The notes under the pieces are model-generated. The model saw only the letters and a program-made list of their open reading frames with translations, was not told the DNA's origin and did no database searches. From PLanc-01 sp965603165 (GTDB taxonomy: Bacteria > Planctomycetota > Phycisphaerae > Sedimentisphaerales > Anaerobacaceae): a DNA stretch of 64,000 nt. The position numbers and the translations under genes are program-made. The stretch lies in contig CBFDBY010000010.1 in the NCBI GenBank assembly GCA_965603165.1, forward strand, positions 1-64,000, read 5' to 3'. Positions 55,678 through 64,000 of the stretch are shown one piece after another. Within the stretch, counting starts at the first letter, position 1; each line of letters opens with the position of its first letter.

Positions 55678-56838
55678 ATGAAGATTCGTACGGCGGTGGT
55701 TGGGGCGGGGTTCATCGGGCCGGTGCATGTGGAGGCGCTGGGACGGGCCGGAGTGGAAGTGGCCGGGATTCTTGGGGTCTCGCGGGACGAGTCGGAGTCG
55801 GCGGCCAGGACGCTCGGTCTGCCGAAGGCATATGCCAGTTTCGACGAGATCCTCGCGGATAAGAACGTACAGGTGGTGCACATCGCCACGCCGAACCGGC
55901 TGCACTATCCAATGGCCAAGGCCGCATTGAATGCGGGCAAGCACGTCCTGTGCGAGAAGCCGCTGGCCATGAACTCGGCCGAGTCCGCCGAGCTGGTCAA
56001 GCTGGCGAAGCGCACCGGCCTGGCAACGGGCGTCAACTATAACATCCGCTACTATCCCCTGTGCCTCGAAGCGGCCGATATGATGCAGCGCGGCGACCTG
56101 GGCCGGGTCTATTCCGTCTGCGGCAGCTACGTGCAGGACTGGCTCTTTCACGCAACCGACTACAACTGGCGCGTGCTGGCGGAAGAAGGAGGCGAGCTAC
56201 GGGCCATTGCCGATATCGGCACGCACTGGCTGGATTTGGTCCATGCGATCACGGGCCTGGAGGTGGATGCAGTCTGTGCCGATCTCTCGACCGTGCATCC
56301 CGTGCGGCAGAGGCCGTTGGGAGAGGTCGAGACATTCAAGGGCAAGCAGGAGAAGGCCGCCGTCAAGACGGAGTCCATCGATATCGCCACCGAAGATTAC
56401 GGCTGCGTGCTGATTCGATTCCAAGGGGGCGGCCGGGGATGCCTGTGGGTCTCACAGGTGACGGCGGGGCGGAAGAACTGCCTGCGCTACGAGATCGCCG
56501 GTTCGAAGCAGGCGCTGTCCTGGTGCAGCGAGCAGCCAAACGAGTTGTGGATCGGGCATCGGGACCAGCCCAACGAAAGCCTGATTCGCGACCCCGCCTT
56601 GCTCGGCGACCGGGCCCGGCGCTTCGCCAATTATCCCGGCGGGCACAATGAGGGCTTCCCCGACACGTTCAAGCAGTGCTTCCGCGCGTTCTACGATTAC
56701 ATCAAGGCGGGGGACTTTTCCGCACCGGCGACGTTTCCGACCTTTGCGGACGGCCATCGTGAGATCGTGCTGTGCGAGGCCATCCTGCAGAGTCACCGTC
56801 AGGGGCAATGGGTATCCGTGAAAGGAGGAAAGTCATGA
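55678..56838 (+). CDS. Gfo/Idh/MocA family oxidoreductase, cytosolic
   Basis: This 386-residue protein has no signal and starts directly with the Rossmann fold (KIRTAVVGAGFIGPVHVEAL). The EKP lysine is in LCEKPLAMN and the canonical DIGTHWLDLVHA provides the active-site Asp and His. AAAGGAGGT lies 6 bases before the ATG at 55678, so an upstream start at 55612, inside the promoter, is rejected. The stop overlaps the next gene by 4 bases (ATGA). In contrast to the Tat-exported members, this one acts in the cytosol. With an isomerase/epimerase-type partner it fits sugar or inositol-like catabolism. Confidence 0.9.
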   Translation: MKIRTAVVGAGFIGPVHVEALGRAGVEVAGILGVSRDESESAARTLGLPKAYASFDEILADKNVQVVHIATPNRLHYPMAKAALNAGKHVLCEKPLAMNSAESAELVKLAKRTGLATGVNYNIRYYPLCLEAADMMQRGDLGRVYSVCGSYVQDWLFHATDYNWRVLAEEGGELRAIADIGTHWLDLVHAITGLEVDAVCADLSTVHPVRQRPLGEVETFKGKQEKAAVKTESIDIATEDYGCVLIRFQGGGRGCLWVSQVTAGRKNCLRYEIAGSKQALSWCSEQPNELWIGHRDQPNESLIRDPALLGDRARRFANYPGGHNEGFPDTFKQCFRAFYDYIKAGDFSAPATFPTFADGHREIVLCEAILQSHRQGQWVSVKGGKS

Positions 56839-57749
56839 GACTCGGCTTCGTCAGTGCGATCCTGCCGGACTTGCCATTGAATCAGGTGGTTGAATTCGCC
56901 TTCGAGGCGGGCTATTCCTGTGTCGAGCTGATGTGCTGGCCGAAAGGCAAGGCGGAGCGGCGCTACGCCGGCGTGACTCACATCGATGTTGCCAATCTCG
57001 GGCGCAGAGAGGCCGGCCAGGTGCGCAAGATCCTGGAGAATTCCGGCGTGGACATCAGCGCGCTGGGATATTATCCGAACTTTCTGACGCCCGACCAGGT
57101 GGAGGCGAAGCGCGTGCTGGCCCACTTCAAGAAGGTAATCCAGGCGGCGGCCCGGCTCGAAGTGGGAAGGGTCACGACATTCGTCGGGCGGGACTGGACC
57201 AAGTCCGTGGATGCGAACTGGCCGCGGTTTCTGAAGGTCTGGAAGCCGCTGGTGAAGTATGCCGAGGATCGTGACGTGCGGATCGGCATCGAGAACTGCC
57301 CGATGCTATTCACCAACGACGAATGGCCCGGCGGCAAGAACCTGGCCACCAGCCCGAAGATCTGGCGGCGCATGTTCGAGGACATCCCGTCCGAGCATTT
57401 CGGGCTGAACTACGACCCATCGCACCTGGTCTGGCAGCAGATGGACTACATCAAGCCGCTGTGGGAATTCAAGGATCGCATTCACCACGCTCATGCCAAG
57501 GATGTGCGCCTCGACCGCGACCGGCTCAACGACGTCGGCATTCTCGCCACTCCATTGCAGTATCACAGTCCGAAGCTGCCCGGCCTCGGCGAGGTGGACT
57601 GGGGCCGCTTCCTCTCGGTCTTGGGCGACATCGGCTACGACGGGCCTCTCTGCGTGGAGGTGGAGGACCGAGCCTACGAAGCCTCGCAGGAAACGCGCAA
57701 AGCCGCCCTGCGACAGAGCGCGCGATTTCTGATGCAGTACATGCCGTGA
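56835..57749 (+). CDS. Sugar phosphate isomerase/epimerase-type TIM barrel protein
   Basis: This 304-residue cytosolic protein is an AP-endonuclease-2-like TIM barrel. MRLGFVSAILPDLPLNQVVEFA opens it, GIENCPMLF and LNYDPSHLVWQQMD give metal ligands, IHHAHAKDVRLD another His-x-His, and DGPLCVEVEDRAYE the final Glu. It is of the IolE/IolI/xylose-isomerase-like class. The ATG overlaps the stop of the dehydrogenase gene (ATGA), with GGAGG upstream, so the pair is translationally coupled. The likely role is epimerising or dehydrating the keto-sugar made by its partner. Confidence 0.9.
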   Translation: MRLGFVSAILPDLPLNQVVEFAFEAGYSCVELMCWPKGKAERRYAGVTHIDVANLGRREAGQVRKILENSGVDISALGYYPNFLTPDQVEAKRVLAHFKKVIQAAARLEVGRVTTFVGRDWTKSVDANWPRFLKVWKPLVKYAEDRDVRIGIENCPMLFTNDEWPGGKNLATSPKIWRRMFEDIPSEHFGLNYDPSHLVWQQMDYIKPLWEFKDRIHHAHAKDVRLDRDRLNDVGILATPLQYHSPKLPGLGEVDWGRFLSVLGDIGYDGPLCVEVEDRAYEASQETRKAALRQSARFLMQYMP

Positions 57750-57813
57750 TCGCAAGAGGCGATTCTGCACAATGGGAATCGCTGAACTGTCTTTCTGACG
57801 AAGGAAGGAGCGT

Positions 57814-59982
57814 ATGATGGCTTCACAATGGAGGGTTTTGTTTGTCTGTGTGGCCGTATTCGCGTGCGTCTCCGCGACGACCGCTGCGGAGATGCCCGGC
57901 GCCGGCGCAGATGTCGGCAAGGCCGTGGTCTACCGCGATACGTGGGGTGTCCCGCACATCTACGCACCGACGACGGAAGCGGGCCTCTACGCGATGGGTT
58001 GGGCACAGGCCCAGGATCGGCCCGAGGAGCTTCTGAAGAACTACCTGCGAGCGATGGGAGAAAGCGCCCGGTTGGAGGGTCCCGGGAGCGTGCAATCGGA
58101 TACCGTGTCGCACCTCTGGGACCACTATGGCACGAGCCGGCGGCACTTCGATCGAATTCGGCCGGAGGTGCAAAGGCACGTACGAGCATACGTCAGAGGG
58201 GTCAACGCCTTCTACGCGGATCATCCCGACGACGTTCCGTCCTGGTGGGGCGAGCGCCGGGTGGATGAGCACATGGTCGTGGCGTTTTTTCGTTTCTTTC
58301 TGTACGGCTGGTCCGTGGGGCAGGTCTTCGACGATCTGCAGGCGGGGGGCATCCGGCCCGGATTCGATCAGGAATCACGAGGGTCCAACCAGTGGGCGGT
58401 CTCGCCGAGACGAAGCGCCGAAGGTGCCGCCATTCTCTACATCGATCCCCATCTGTCGTGGTGGGGCCCGTCGAGGTTCTGGGAATTTCGCATCCATGCC
58501 GGGGATCTGCACGGCAGCGGGTTCACCTTGCCCGGCTGTCCCTATATCGGTCTTGGGCACAATGCGGATATCGCCTGGGCGATGACCACGGGCGGGCCCG
58601 ACACGGCCGATGTGTATGAGCTGACGCTCAAGGAAGGCGATCCCACGAAGTACCTGTACGACGGGCAGTGGCGGACGCTCAATCGTCGGGAAGTGACTGT
58701 CGAAGTCAAAGGGGCCGGGCCTCAAAAAATCACCATCTGGTCGTCCCACCACGGCCCGATTGTAGCGATGCGGCAGGGCAAGGCCTATGCGGCCAAGATG
58801 GCATACGCCGATGAGGTGCAGGTCGCCGAGGCGTGGTACGAGTTCAACATGGCCGTGGATTTTTCCGGGGCGATGAAAGCCCTGAGCACCCGGCAGCTCT
58901 TTCCTCAGAATGTCATGGTCGCGGACACCTCAGGCAACATCTATTACCAGCGCACGGGCCGCGTGCCGCGCCGGCCGTCGGGCTACGACTGGTCGAAGCC
59001 CGTGGACGGCTCCACCTCGGCGACGGAGTGGCAAGGGCTGCATCCCGCCTGCGACCATCTCCAGGTGCTCAATCCGCCGCAGGGATACATGCAGAACTGC
59101 AACATCCCGCCGGACGTGATGATGGTGGACAGCCCGTTTTCGCCGGACAAGACCGTGACATATCTCTACGGGTCCTCCGGCGGTTACACGAATCAGCGCG
59201 GGGCCCGAGCTGTCCAACTCCTTCACGCGGACACATGCGTCACCGTCGAAGAGGCCCTCGCCTACGCAACCGATGTGCATCCGTATGGGGTCGAACGGTG
59301 GCTCGAGGTATTGAAACGCGCCCACACCGAATTCGGGGCGCGTCATCAGTCCGATTCGGATTACGCAACGGGGATCGAAGAGATGCTGTCATGGGACGGG
59401 CAGTTGCACCGCGACTCGATCGCTGCACTGAAATACTACTATTGGCGCAAACAACTTGTCGAGGATCACGGTGCCGAAGCGGTGTCCTATGCGGCCAGCC
59501 AGATCGACTATTTTCTCGCCGCTCTGGGCGAGCCCGTACCGGAGATTGGTATCGGCGACATGGAGCTTGAGGTCGCGGCCGATTCGTTCGCCTCCGCGAT
59601 GGCCCGGCTCAAAGCGGATCACGGCTCACTTGAGGCCGTGTACGGCGATACGTTCCGAGTGGGTCGTGATGAAGTCTCGTGGCCTCTCGGCGGAGGCGGG
59701 GGGTACGGGCTGACGACGCTGCGCAACGTATCCTATGAGCGGGCCCGCGACGACCACACGCGCTGGGGACGCGGCGGTCAGACCTCCACGCAAATCGTTG
59801 TCTTGAGCAGACCCGTGCAGAGCTGGACTTATGTCCCGATCGGGCAGAGCGACCGTCCGAGCTCGCCTCACTATCGCGATCAGGCCCAGAAGCTCTTCAG
59901 CCCCCGCACGCTCAAGCCAACGTGGTGGCTGCCGGGAGAATTGGCGGAGCACATCGAATCTCGAACGGTCCTCGAAGAATAA
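57814..59982 (+). CDS. Penicillin acylase family (Ntn-hydrolase) protein, exported
   Basis: This 722-residue protein has a signal peptide (to about residue 25). RDTWGVPHIYAPTTEAG marks the alpha chain and RGSNQWAVSP the autoprocessing site, with Ser191 the expected catalytic N-terminus of the beta chain. GLGHNADIAWAMTTGGPD is a further family landmark. Such enzymes cleave amide bonds of penicillins, acyl-homoserine lactones or other N-acyl compounds in the periplasm. AAGGAAGGAG precedes the first of two ATGs, 64 bases after the isomerase gene; deoC follows after 10 bases. Its link to sugar catabolism is not obvious, and N-acylated sugars or signals are possible targets. Confidence 0.87.
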   Translation: MMASQWRVLFVCVAVFACVSATTAAEMPGAGADVGKAVVYRDTWGVPHIYAPTTEAGLYAMGWAQAQDRPEELLKNYLRAMGESARLEGPGSVQSDTVSHLWDHYGTSRRHFDRIRPEVQRHVRAYVRGVNAFYADHPDDVPSWWGERRVDEHMVVAFFRFFLYGWSVGQVFDDLQAGGIRPGFDQESRGSNQWAVSPRRSAEGAAILYIDPHLSWWGPSRFWEFRIHAGDLHGSGFTLPGCPYIGLGHNADIAWAMTTGGPDTADVYELTLKEGDPTKYLYDGQWRTLNRREVTVEVKGAGPQKITIWSSHHGPIVAMRQGKAYAAKMAYADEVQVAEAWYEFNMAVDFSGAMKALSTRQLFPQNVMVADTSGNIYYQRTGRVPRRPSGYDWSKPVDGSTSATEWQGLHPACDHLQVLNPPQGYMQNCNIPPDVMMVDSPFSPDKTVTYLYGSSGGYTNQRGARAVQLLHADTCVTVEEALAYATDVHPYGVERWLEVLKRAHTEFGARHQSDSDYATGIEEMLSWDGQLHRDSIAALKYYYWRKQLVEDHGAEAVSYAASQIDYFLAALGEPVPEIGIGDMELEVAADSFASAMARLKADHGSLEAVYGDTFRVGRDEVSWPLGGGGGYGLTTLRNVSYERARDDHTRWGRGGQTSTQIVVLSRPVQSWTYVPIGQSDRPSSPHYRDQAQKLFSPRTLKPTWWLPGELAEHIESRTVLEE

Positions 59983-59992
59983 GGAGCATCGG

Positions 59993-60679
59993 ATGGACTA
60001 CACGTACCACGATATCGCCAAGATGATCGATCATTCCCTGCTGAACCCGACGCTGTCCGAGCGCGACCTGGAGCAGGGCTGCGAGCTGGCTCTCGCGTAC
60101 GACGTCGCCAGCGTCTGCATCATGCCGTACTATCTCAAGCGCTGTGCCCAGATCCTTAAGGGCAGCACCGTACAGGCGAGCACGACCATCGGATTCCCTC
60201 ATGGTGGGCACACCACCGCCATCAAGCTCGCTGAAGCGAAGCGGGCCCTCGCCGACGGCGGGCAGGAGCTGGACATGGTCGTCAACATCAGCAAGGTCCT
60301 TAGTGGCGACTGGGACTACGTTCGCTCCGACATCGCAGCCGTCATCGAGGTCACGCATCAGCAGGGCCAGAAGGTCAAGGTGATCTTCGAGAATTGCTAT
60401 CTGAACGACGATCAGAAGATCAAGCTATGCGAGATCTGTGGCGAGCTCGGGGCTGATTGGGGCAAGACCTCCACCGGCTACGGCACCGGCGGCGCGACTA
60501 TTGAAGACCTCAAGCTCATGCGGCAGCATTCGCCCAAACAGGTTCAGGTCAAGGCAGCCGGAGGCGTCCGCGACCTCGACAAGCTCCTGGAAGTCCGCGC
60601 CCTCGGCGTCACGCGCGTCGGCGCCAGCCGCACGGCGGCTATGCTCGACGAATGCAAGCGCCGCCTCGGCATCTCGTGA
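59993..60679 (+). CDS. deoC: Deoxyribose-phosphate aldolase
   Basis: This 228-residue class I aldolase cleaves 2-deoxyribose-5-phosphate to glyceraldehyde-3-phosphate and acetaldehyde. The Schiff-base lysine is Lys158 in GADWGKTSTGYG, with Lys187 in VKAAGG and Asp94 in ELDMVVN as the other active-site residues. AAGGAG lies 7 bases before the ATG at 59993, 10 bases after the acylase stop. Family members also act on related phosphorylated sugars, so in this operon the product of the dehydrogenase/isomerase pathway is a possible substrate. Confidence 0.9.
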   Translation: MDYTYHDIAKMIDHSLLNPTLSERDLEQGCELALAYDVASVCIMPYYLKRCAQILKGSTVQASTTIGFPHGGHTTAIKLAEAKRALADGGQELDMVVNISKVLSGDWDYVRSDIAAVIEVTHQQGQKVKVIFENCYLNDDQKIKLCEICGELGADWGKTSTGYGTGGATIEDLKLMRQHSPKQVQVKAAGGVRDLDKLLEVRALGVTRVGASRTAAMLDECKRRLGIS

Positions 60680-60748
60680 ACGACAGTCGGCTGTGTCGCG
60701 GCCGTGTGGGATGCCCATTGGCGCATCTGCGAAGATCGTGACGAGGTA

Positions 60749-60767
60749 GGGTGGGCCATGCCCACCA
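60749..60767. repeat. Short palindrome GGTGGGC-CAT-GCCCACC between convergent genes
   Basis: A perfect 7-base inverted repeat (60750-60756 and 60760-60766) lies in the 140-base gap between convergent genes. The wording resembles short dispersed extragenic palindromes; no T-tract follows. Confidence 0.4.
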
Positions 60768-60819
60768 TTCATGTGACGGTGTGAATACTACCGAAGGGTC
60801 AGAGCCCTGCAACGGGCAT

Positions 60820-61332
60820 TCAATTCTCCGGCCCCTGTCCATCGGACAGTTCGGACAGCACGATGTTTTCGTGGTCTTCGAAGCTCCAGACACTGACGAC
60901 GCCGCTCGGCTCCTTGACCTCGACGACCTTGCGGGGCACGAGCTTCGTGCCGTTCCAGACCCAGCGAACCTTGACCTCGCCGTACATCACGTCCTTGTAG
61001 TTGAGATTGCCGGCGTTGCGTGCGTCCACCGTGGCCATCCGCTTCGTTTGGGGCGGCGACGGAACCTCCAAGGCCTCCTCGCTTTGCTCGGCCCCGGCGC
61101 CGTGCAGCTCCTCAATATCGGCAACAGGTACAGAGGTGGATGAAACTCCTGACGGCGTGGCGAACTCGCTATGGTCCGGCTGCAACACGGCGGGCCGGGA
61201 TGCTTCGGACGCCGGTGCCGGGTCGATACGAACATCCGCGTTCCCGGAGGTTGGCGGCCGGCTGCAGAAAATCAGCACGAGCAGCGCTGCGATAATGATG
61301 ACCAACTCCAGTCTTGTAGGTCGTTCGAACAT
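60820..61332 (-). CDS. Membrane-anchored protein of unknown function
   Basis: This 170-residue protein has one N-terminal membrane helix (about 9-23: LVIIIAALLVLIF), probably an uncleaved anchor. A disordered, Ala/Pro/Ser-rich linker follows, then a small C-terminal domain with YKDVMYGEVKVRWVWNGTKLVPRKVVEVKEPSG and SVWSFEDHENIVLSEL. I do not recognise the family. It converges with deoC across a 140-base gap that holds the short palindrome. It stands downstream of the 61529 gene on the same strand. Confidence 0.65.
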   Translation of the reverse strand: MFERPTRLELVIIIAALLVLIFCSRPPTSGNADVRIDPAPASEASRPAVLQPDHSEFATPSGVSSTSVPVADIEELHGAGAEQSEEALEVPSPPQTKRMATVDARNAGNLNYKDVMYGEVKVRWVWNGTKLVPRKVVEVKEPSGVVSVWSFEDHENIVLSELSDGQGPEN

Positions 61333-61528
61333 ATGCGGCTGTCCTATTGGCGACTCATCACACTCACCCCACTCTACCTCCGATAATCGCGGCCCTCGCG
61401 AAACGGCAGACCGGTGCAGATTCTATGCACAGATATCGGCAGTTTCTCGGGCCTCAATTAAAGTATAGGCCAGATTTTCACGCCCGCCAATTCGTGATCG
61501 AACTGTTCTTCGGGACCTGTAGTCTGAC

Positions 61529-62437
61529 TTACCGACGGTGCGAGACGTTGGGCTCGGTGGCGGCAAAGTAGTGGAGAGGGGGCCGATGCATCTCACCGAT
61601 CGTGAAATATCCGGCGCCCCGGCTGTCGAAGCAGATGCCCTCGCCCTGCGGCTCATCGATCAGAGGAAGCTGAATCTGCTTGCCGCCGAAGACACGCCAC
61701 AGCGGCGCGCCGGCAGGACGGACCCATAATGAAGCGTTGAACATGCCCCGAACGACCACGCGCCGGCCGTCGGGCGAGACGTCGCCGGCCACGGCGAACC
61801 CCCAAGGCATCACGGCGACCTGTTCCATCGTGGTTTGTTGCGTCGTCGATTGCGGGAATGCGGCACGATAGACCCTGGAGCGCCACTCGCGCTTGGAGAT
61901 GATGTACATGTCGCGAGTCAGCGGATCGACGAGGAGTGTCTCGGCGTCCCGCGGCCCATCCGGGTATGTGAGTCGGATCATTTCGACGGGACCGACGGTC
62001 ATGGTGTCAAACGGCGCCGCAGCGCCGACCCTTGGCTCCGGAACACGGTAGACAACGATCTCCCGATACTGGCCCCGGTTGTCCCCGATGTCGCCGATGT
62101 AGACGTAGTGCTGATTCGGATCGGGCCCCGGCCCGATGGCGATATCCTCCCAGTCCCGGCACCGAGCGCCGTCGATGTTGCACACGCCCAGGAACTCACC
62201 CTTCGCGTTAATAGCATAGATCCGGGCGGCGTCGCCCGAATCATTGTGCACCCAGAGCACGCCGGGATTCCGCCGGCTGGCGACGATGCCCGACGCTTCT
62301 CGCACGAGGTCGCTCCGGATGATTCCCACCTGCCGGCCCGGAAGGAAGGCATCGGATCGCGCGAGCGATGCACACGAACCGTTCAGCGATACCAGCAACA
62401 GGGTGACATGGATGAGGGCACGCTGTCTGTGGATCAT
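61529..62437 (-). CDS. Secreted propeller-like protein of unknown function
   Basis: This 302-residue protein has a signal peptide with a possible lipobox (LLVSLNGSC). The body has propeller-like strands: GIVASRRNPGVLWVHNDSGD, IYAINAKGEFLGVCNI, DWEDIAIGPGPD, and YVYIGDIGDN. The phrase WVHNDSGD with the later DWEDIA/IGDIGDN pattern is characteristic of an SMP-30/phytase-like group without a fixed function. Its start overlaps the AIM24 gene stop by 4 bases (62434-62437), so the two are coupled. Confidence 0.68.
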   Translation of the reverse strand: MIHRQRALIHVTLLLVSLNGSCASLARSDAFLPGRQVGIIRSDLVREASGIVASRRNPGVLWVHNDSGDAARIYAINAKGEFLGVCNIDGARCRDWEDIAIGPGPDPNQHYVYIGDIGDNRGQYREIVVYRVPEPRVGAAAPFDTMTVGPVEMIRLTYPDGPRDAETLLVDPLTRDMYIISKREWRSRVYRAAFPQSTTQQTTMEQVAVMPWGFAVAGDVSPDGRRVVVRGMFNASLWVRPAGAPLWRVFGGKQIQLPLIDEPQGEGICFDSRGAGYFTIGEMHRPPLHYFAATEPNVSHRR

Positions 62438-63105
62438 TCCTTCCTCGGGATCTGCGGGATGAGCCAGGCGAGAAACGCATCCGTGCTGCGGGTCTGGATC
62501 AAGATCTTGCCCGGCCCGGTGAGGCGGCAGACGAGCCCCTCGCCGCTAAAGAACGTGGACTTGAGTCCGCCGACCCTCTGGACGTGGTAGCCGACCGTTT
62601 CCTCGAACGCAACCATGTGGCCGGTATCGACGATGTACTCCTGTCCCGACTCCAGGTCGACCGGATGCACGGCCCCGTAGCTCGACAGAAAGACCGCACC
62701 TGTACCGGTCAGTTTCAACAGGAACAGGCCCTCGCGGGAGAAGAAAGTCTTCGCTCCGCCCCATTTTGTATTCACTTCAATCTCGGGCGAGCAGGCAATA
62801 TACGCGCCGGATTGGGCGTAGATCGTGCCGCCGCTCAGCTCCATCGCCTGAATGTCGCCCGGCAGCGTGGGGGCGAATGTCACCTCGCCCGGCCGGCTCG
62901 CCCGGAACGTATTGACGAAGAAGCTCTCGCCGCCGAGCACTTTCCTCTTAAGGGCCCCGAAGACGCCGCCCCGTGCCTTCGTCTCCATCTCGATCCCGCT
63001 GGACATGCTTACCATCGCCCCGGCTTCCGCCGCGATGGATTCCCCCTGTTGCAGACCCACCCGCAGCAGCGAATACGACGGCCGATAGAGAACCTCATGT
63101 TCCAT
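62434..63105 (-). CDS. AIM24 / TIGR00266 family protein
   Basis: This 223-residue protein shows the TIGR00266/AIM24 pattern: IAAEAGAMVSMSSGIEMETKARGG, LGGESFFVNTFRA, FLSSYGAVHPVDL and VAFEETVGYHV. The fold is a beta-prism-like repeat structure; bacterial members have no settled role. The ATG at 63105 has GAGGAG 6 bases upstream. It has its own promoter and is coupled to the downstream unknown gene. Confidence 0.85.
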   Translation of the reverse strand: MEHEVLYRPSYSLLRVGLQQGESIAAEAGAMVSMSSGIEMETKARGGVFGALKRKVLGGESFFVNTFRASRPGEVTFAPTLPGDIQAMELSGGTIYAQSGAYIACSPEIEVNTKWGGAKTFFSREGLFLLKLTGTGAVFLSSYGAVHPVDLESGQEYIVDTGHMVAFEETVGYHVQRVGGLKSTFFSGEGLVCRLTGPGKILIQTRSTDAFLAWLIPQIPRKE

Positions 63106-63152
63106 GTGCTGCTCCTCTTCTCGATCATCCCATGGCTTCGTACGCAGATCGC

Positions 63153-63181
63153 ATTGTACCGGCACGTGAGCGCCGAATCAA
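63153..63181 (-). promoter_or_regulatory. Promoter for the AIM24 operon
   Basis: Minus strand TTGATT (63176-63181), 17 bases, TACAAT (63153-63158). About 48 bases separate the -10 from the ATG at 63105. Confidence 0.5.
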
Positions 63182-63233
63182 ATCAATGCCCGCCCATTCG
63201 CCAAGAAAGCCATCTGCACGGCCGGCATAGACC

Positions 63234-63262
63234 TTTGCATCCGCAGGGACAGCGTTTATACT
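63234..63262 (+). promoter_or_regulatory. Promoter for the glycosidase gene at 63342
   Basis: TTTGCA (63234-63239), 17 bases, TATACT (63257-63262), divergent to the AIM24 promoter. It would give a leader of about 73 bases. Confidence 0.5.
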
Positions 63263-63341
63263 CACCCATGGCGTCCCCTTAAATCATGGACGCTTTTGCA
63301 CTTGCCGAAACGTAATCAGTGGGTGGAAAGGGTGTGAGTCG

Positions 63342-64000
63342 ATGCGTAACGCCATTGTACTGTCGTGTTTCCTGCTTGCGTCTTGTTTGGCTGGCAGCGT
63401 TGAAGGTCAAGCGTATGTTCGGGTCAGCCCGCGCGACGCGCGCTACTTCGAGCTCTCGAACGGGCGCCCGTACGTTCCCATCGGACTGAATATGATTGCG
63501 CCTCCCGGCCGTGACGAGAGTGAGGCCCTCGCCCGGATGGAGGACTGGATGCGCCGGCTTTCAGAGAACGGAGGTAACTTCATTCGCCTGTGGCTGAGCA
63601 ATCCGTTCTTTGATGTCGAGCACGAAAAGAGCGGCGTGTATGACGAGCAGAAGGCCAAGCGGATCGACGCCGTGCTCGCTCTAGCCCACAGGTACAACAT
63701 CCGTGTGAAAATGACTCTGGAGCATTTCCGGCACCTCGGTGACGGTAGCCAATCATGGGCCGCCAAGCCGATTCACCACGTATCCAACGGCGGTCCGGCC
63801 AGAGACATTATCGACTTCTTCGCCAGCGAGGCGTCGCGCGCCCAATTCAAGAAGAAGTTGGACCGGTACGCGCGACGATACGGCGACGACCCGACGATCT
63901 TCGCGTGGGAGCTCTGGAATGAGTTCGACGCGGTGCAAAACCTGGGGACCGCCGAGATGTGGCTGGGCGATTCCGCCGTCGCGCGGGAGTGGACTGAGAC
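63342..64000 (+). CDS. Secreted glycosidase-like protein, C-terminus outside window
   Basis: The frame opens at ATG 63342 (GGAAAGGG upstream) and runs to the window edge without a stop, 219 codons. The N-terminus MRNAIVLSCFLLASCLAGSVEG is a signal peptide, possibly a lipoprotein signal (LLASC). The body is TIM-barrel-like: FELSNGRPYVPIGLNMIAPP, GGNFIRLWLSNPFFDVEHE, YNIRVKMTLEHFRH, and TIFAWELWNEFDAVQ, where Asn-Glu is the expected acid/base of a clan-A glycosidase. The family (GH5 or DUF4038-like) cannot be settled from the part present. Confidence 0.75.
   Translation, partial: MRNAIVLSCFLLASCLAGSVEGQAYVRVSPRDARYFELSNGRPYVPIGLNMIAPPGRDESEALARMEDWMRRLSENGGNFIRLWLSNPFFDVEHEKSGVYDEQKAKRIDAVLALAHRYNIRVKMTLEHFRHLGDGSQSWAAKPIHHVSNGGPARDIIDFFASEASRAQFKKKLDRYARRYGDDPTIFAWELWNEFDAVQNLGTAEMWLGDSAVAREWTE

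Overview
The window looks like part of a planctomycete chromosome, most likely of the Phycisphaerae/Sedimentisphaerales type. The evidence is family content, not a marker gene: many Gfo/Idh/MocA dehydrogenases carrying twin-arginine signals, a prepilin-like protein with the H-X9-DG motif, very large secreted LamG/PA14 and parallel beta-helix proteins, a DUF6655-type lipoprotein and a mid-protein dockerin-like module. An LpxL-type acyltransferase, MlaA, MlaC and an AsmA-like protein indicate a diderm cell with an outer membrane. The sequence is GC-rich and densely coded on both strands. I saw no rRNA, tRNA, CRISPR array, transposase or phage gene.

Layout. 1-5.5 kb (minus): PIG-L deacetylase (cut by the window edge), class I xylose isomerase, and a giant lipoprotein-like enzyme with two FAD modules. 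5.5-6.5 kb: no intact gene, but the remains of a beta-helix gene. 6.5-13 kb (plus): a 1286-residue beta-helix protein, an LpxL-like acyltransferase and an SGNH hydrolase with dockerin-like and LamG modules. 13-18.7 kb (minus): an outer-membrane MetA-pathway-type protein, then a coupled mlaC - RND exporter - mlaA operon for outer-membrane lipid traffic. 18.9-27 kb (minus): two compact three-gene groups, one with a GH10 xylanase and a DUF5060 glycosidase, one with a Tat-exported dehydrogenase, a VOC lipoprotein and a large secreted protein of unknown family. 27.3-34 kb (plus): DUF6655 lipoprotein, AsmA-like protein, SAF-domain dehydrogenase and glycosyltransferase 2. 34-43.7 kb (minus): DMT transporter, HAD phosphatase, prepilin-like protein, two paralogous LamG-PA14 giants and a glycerophosphodiesterase. 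43.8-53.1 kb: a cluster of Tat-exported sugar redox enzymes (three Gfo/Idh/MocA proteins, a fucose-isomerase-like protein and an aldo/keto reductase) with a ThuA-like protein and a PQQ-type propeller. 53.3-60.7 kb: a clan-A type glycosidase, then a cytosolic Gfo/Idh/MocA dehydrogenase - sugar isomerase - penicillin acylase - DeoC operon. 60.8-64 kb: small unknowns, an AIM24-type protein and the start of another glycosidase.

How it fits together (inference). Secreted glycosidases open plant or algal polysaccharides. Periplasmic oxidation and isomerisation by the Tat enzymes may then act on glycosides or sugars before uptake, and xylose isomerase and the cytosolic dehydrogenase/isomerase/aldolase module finish the breakdown. 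The Mla/RND/AsmA/LpxL genes maintain the outer membrane.

The most unusual items are the concentration of Tat-exported sugar enzymes, a 151-bp palindromic repeat whose two ends supply the TAG stop codons of both flanking genes, the double-FAD giant with an inserted beta-sandwich, and the insertion of a whole domain into one of two neighbouring LamG paralogues.
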